Shown here: positions 6,759 through 7,517 of the stretch, piece after piece
Numbering within the stretch: position 1 is the stretch's first letter
Layout: every line of letters begins with the position of its first letter
From: Fibrobacteres bacterium CG2_30_45_31
GTDB taxonomy: Bacteria; Fibrobacterota; Fibrobacteria; Fibrobacterales; Fibrobacteraceae
Length of the DNA stretch: 7,517 bases
Assembly: GCA_001873075.1 (NCBI GenBank)
Contig: MNYL01000155.1
Span: forward strand, 1-7,517
Direction of reading: 5' to 3'
Notes under the pieces: model-generated
What the model was told of the DNA's origin: nothing
Database searches by the model: none
Seen by the model: only the letters and a program-made list of their open reading frames with translations
Translations under genes and position numbers: made by a program

Positions 6759-6784
6759 GGAGTGGATGCGGACTCCCGCTTTTT
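6759..6784. terminator. Terminator-like hairpin with two mutually exclusive folds, upstream of mop
   Basis: GGAGT (6759-6763) can pair with ACTCC (6772-6776); alternatively GCGG (6768-6771) pairs with CCGC (6776-6779) around ACTC and is followed directly by five T (6780-6784). AAAA precedes the first stem, so the minus strand reads ACTCC then TTTTC. This may be a weak bidirectional terminator or an attenuator-like switch in the mop leader. The stems are only 4-5 bp, so confidence is low. Confidence 0.3.
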
Positions 6785-6844
6785 GTGCGCTGCGATGTAT
6801 ATTATTTGCAGGCTTAACACATTCATTTTTAGAAGGAGCAGTTT

Positions 6845-7054
6845 ATGAAGCTTAGTGCACGTAATCAATTGAAAGGGATTGTGAAAGCAATCAACATCGG
6901 AGTCGTTAATGCGGAGGTTCTGATTGAATTGCCTGGCGGTTCGGTTATTGCCTCTGTAGTGACCAAAAGTGCTGTTGAAAGCCTTCAATTAAAAGTAGGC
7001 TCCACGGCTTATGCAATCATCAAGGCATCCAACGTTATTGTGGGTATAGATTAA
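6845..7054 (+). CDS. mop: Molbindin (single-domain Mop/TOBE molybdate-binding protein)
   Basis: A 69-residue protein made of one Mop/TOBE domain, the usual length for stand-alone molbindins. It starts MKLSARNQLKGIVKAINIGVVNAEVLIEL and continues with a GGSVIASVVTKSAVESLQLKVGSTAYAIIKASNVIVGID ending; the SARNQLKG opening, the GVVNAEV strand, the Gly-Gly turn with following Ser, and the AIIKAS/V strand are hallmarks seen in Clostridium MopII. Such proteins assemble as hexamers that bind molybdate or tungstate oxyanions and serve as cytoplasmic storage or buffering for molybdenum cofactor supply. It is probably a single-gene transcript, with AAGGAG 6 nt before ATG 6845. No modABC transporter or cofactor gene lies in the window. 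Its TAA ends at the base before the convergent neighbour's stop codon. Confidence 0.93.
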   Translation: MKLSARNQLKGIVKAINIGVVNAEVLIELPGGSVIASVVTKSAVESLQLKVGSTAYAIIKASNVIVGID

Positions 7055-7288
7055 TTACTGAATAAGACTGTCGGGCGGAGCGATGCTCATGCTCTTTGAA
7101 ATTTCCACGGATTTGACAAAGCGGAGTGCGGCGATTTTTTTCATTTGTCCGGGCTCCGCTTTTCCGTGGATGATGCCGATGTTTTTGAGAACCTGAGTTA
7201 CAGTGAGCCCCGACTTTTCGAGTTCCATTTTCGTTTTCGCCAGATTTTTATTCCCGGTGTCGGAAAGCGTGATGATGATGTTTACCAT
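7055..7288 (-). CDS. Small free-standing subtilisin-propeptide / inhibitor I9-like protein
   Basis: A 77-residue protein with no signal peptide. The pattern suggests a ferredoxin-like fold: strand 2-8 (VNIIITL), helix about 13-25, strand 29-34 (TVTQVL), strand 37-43 (IGIIHGK), helix 46-53 (PGQMKKIA), strand 57-64 (FVKSVEIS), then a tail with PPDSLIQ. The L..V/I..VEI and II.G.A spacing is that of the I9 propeptide of S8 subtilases. Similar 70-90 residue proteins next to S8 protease genes are often mislabelled ketohydroxyglutarate aldolase; nothing here resembles an aldolase. The ATG at 7288 lies 15 bp after the S8 stop codon with only a weak GAG ahead, so translation is probably coupled to the protease gene. 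It may act in trans as a folding chaperone and inhibitor of that protease; this is inferred from family and position. Confidence 0.75.
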   Translation of the reverse strand: MVNIIITLSDTGNKNLAKTKMELEKSGLTVTQVLKNIGIIHGKAEPGQMKKIAALRFVKSVEISKSMSIAPPDSLIQ

Positions 7289-7303
7289 TTTATTTTCTCG
7301 GGT

Positions 7304-7517
7304 TTAGGGCGCTTGCACCAGTCCACGGCCCACATCGGCAAAAGGATGGGAGAGAGTTTTGGCGTTGGCGATGACGATCTGCCACAGTGATGCGCCACGG
7401 GCTCCAGTGGATTCTGCCCAGAGAGCCGCAATGCCTGCGACATGGGGGGCGGCCATGCTGGTGCCACTGATGGTGTTGTATTTATCGCGCATGGGCCACG
7501 AGGAATAGATATCGACG
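7304..7517 (-). CDS. Subtilisin-family (S8) serine protease, C-terminal fragment cut by the window edge
   Basis: The last 70 residues of a subtilase, in frame to the right edge; the start and the catalytic Asp and His lie outside. The fragment reads VDIYSSWP then YNTISGTSMAAPHVAGIAALWAE: this is the S8 catalytic serine block, with the nucleophile Ser encoded at 7459-7457. The tail (ASLWQIVIANAKTL, then DVGRGLVQAP and the stop) is short, so there is no C-terminal extension or sorting domain such as the GH5 enzyme carries. The next gene downstream, 15 bp away on the same strand, encodes an I9 propeptide-like protein. This stretch is about 61% G+C over 7321-7500, against about 48% in mop and the I9-like gene, partly because the conserved block is rich in Gly and Ala; recent acquisition is possible but unproven. 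Whether it is secreted cannot be told. Confidence 0.92.
   Translation of the reverse strand, partial: VDIYSSWPMRDKYNTISGTSMAAPHVAGIAALWAESTGARGASLWQIVIANAKTLSHPFADVGRGLVQAP

Larger units (their letters stand above)
6364..6844. other. AT-rich gene-free region between the MocR-type gene and mop
   Basis: 481 bp without a credible gene. It contains the terminator at 6389-6420, a strong 9-bp hairpin at 6447-6471, a 10-bp long-range inverted repeat (6473-6614) enclosing a small GC stem-loop at 6563-6578, a weak nested hairpin at about 6671-6707 (AGTTTCCG with CGGAAATT, one G-T pair, and an inner GCAT/ATGC), and a terminator-like hairpin at 6759-6784. TATATTAT at 6798-6805 could be the mop -10 box, but no good -35 pairs with it. 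mop has AAGGAG at 6833-6838, 6 nt before its ATG. Confidence 0.65.

Noticed and set aside
6790..6810. Half of a ModE-like molybdate operator (CGATGTATATTAT) before mop
   Set aside because: Only one degenerate half-site is present; the palindromic partner is missing, so I do not annotate it.

Overview
The window looks like a chromosomal stretch from a Fibrobacter-like bacterium (phylum Fibrobacterota), probably from a gut or rumen. Three things point there together: a secreted family 5 glycoside hydrolase ending in a C-terminal domain of the type IX secretion (T9SS) kind; clear AAGGAG-type ribosome binding sites, which argue against Bacteroidota, the other common source of such C-terminal domains; and moderate base composition with AT-rich spacers. 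The phylum call is inference from protein style; no 16S or marker gene is present.

Layout, left to right. Positions 7-1989 (minus) encode a secreted GH5 beta-mannanase-like enzyme with a signal peptide, a catalytic barrel, a beta-sandwich module and a sorting-type tail. A 373-bp divergent spacer (1990-2362) holds its leader and a possible promoter and operator. Positions 2363-2983 (plus) encode a DJ-1/PfpI protein resembling isonitrile hydratase. It converges, with 3 bp between stop codons, on a membrane-anchored SIMPL (DUF541) protein at 2987-3736 (minus). Upstream of that on the same strand lies a branched-chain aminotransferase, ilvE (3782-4846), probably co-transcribed with it. A 98-bp divergent region (4847-4944) separates ilvE from a MocR/GabR-type regulator (4945-6363, plus), which fuses a GntR winged helix to an aminotransferase-fold domain. 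This spacer carries a 12-bp direct repeat with 30-bp spacing and a perfect 8-bp inverted repeat, the layout expected of a MocR operator.

After a good intrinsic terminator at 6389-6420 comes an AT-rich gene-free region (to 6844) with several hairpins, including a 10-bp long-range inverted repeat that could close a structured RNA. Positions 6845-7054 (plus) encode a molbindin (Mop), a single-domain molybdate-binding protein. Its stop codon abuts, with no gap, the stop of a convergent small gene (7055-7288, minus) that resembles a free-standing subtilisin propeptide / I9 inhibitor. Directly upstream of that gene, and running off the right edge, is the C-terminal end of a subtilisin-family (S8) serine protease with the catalytic serine motif. 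Protease and free-standing propeptide-like protein look like an operon pair.

The most interesting units are the S8 protease/I9-like pair, the MocR-ilvE divergent pair with its repeats, and the structured spacer ahead of mop. I saw no tRNA, rRNA, CRISPR array, insertion sequence or phage gene.
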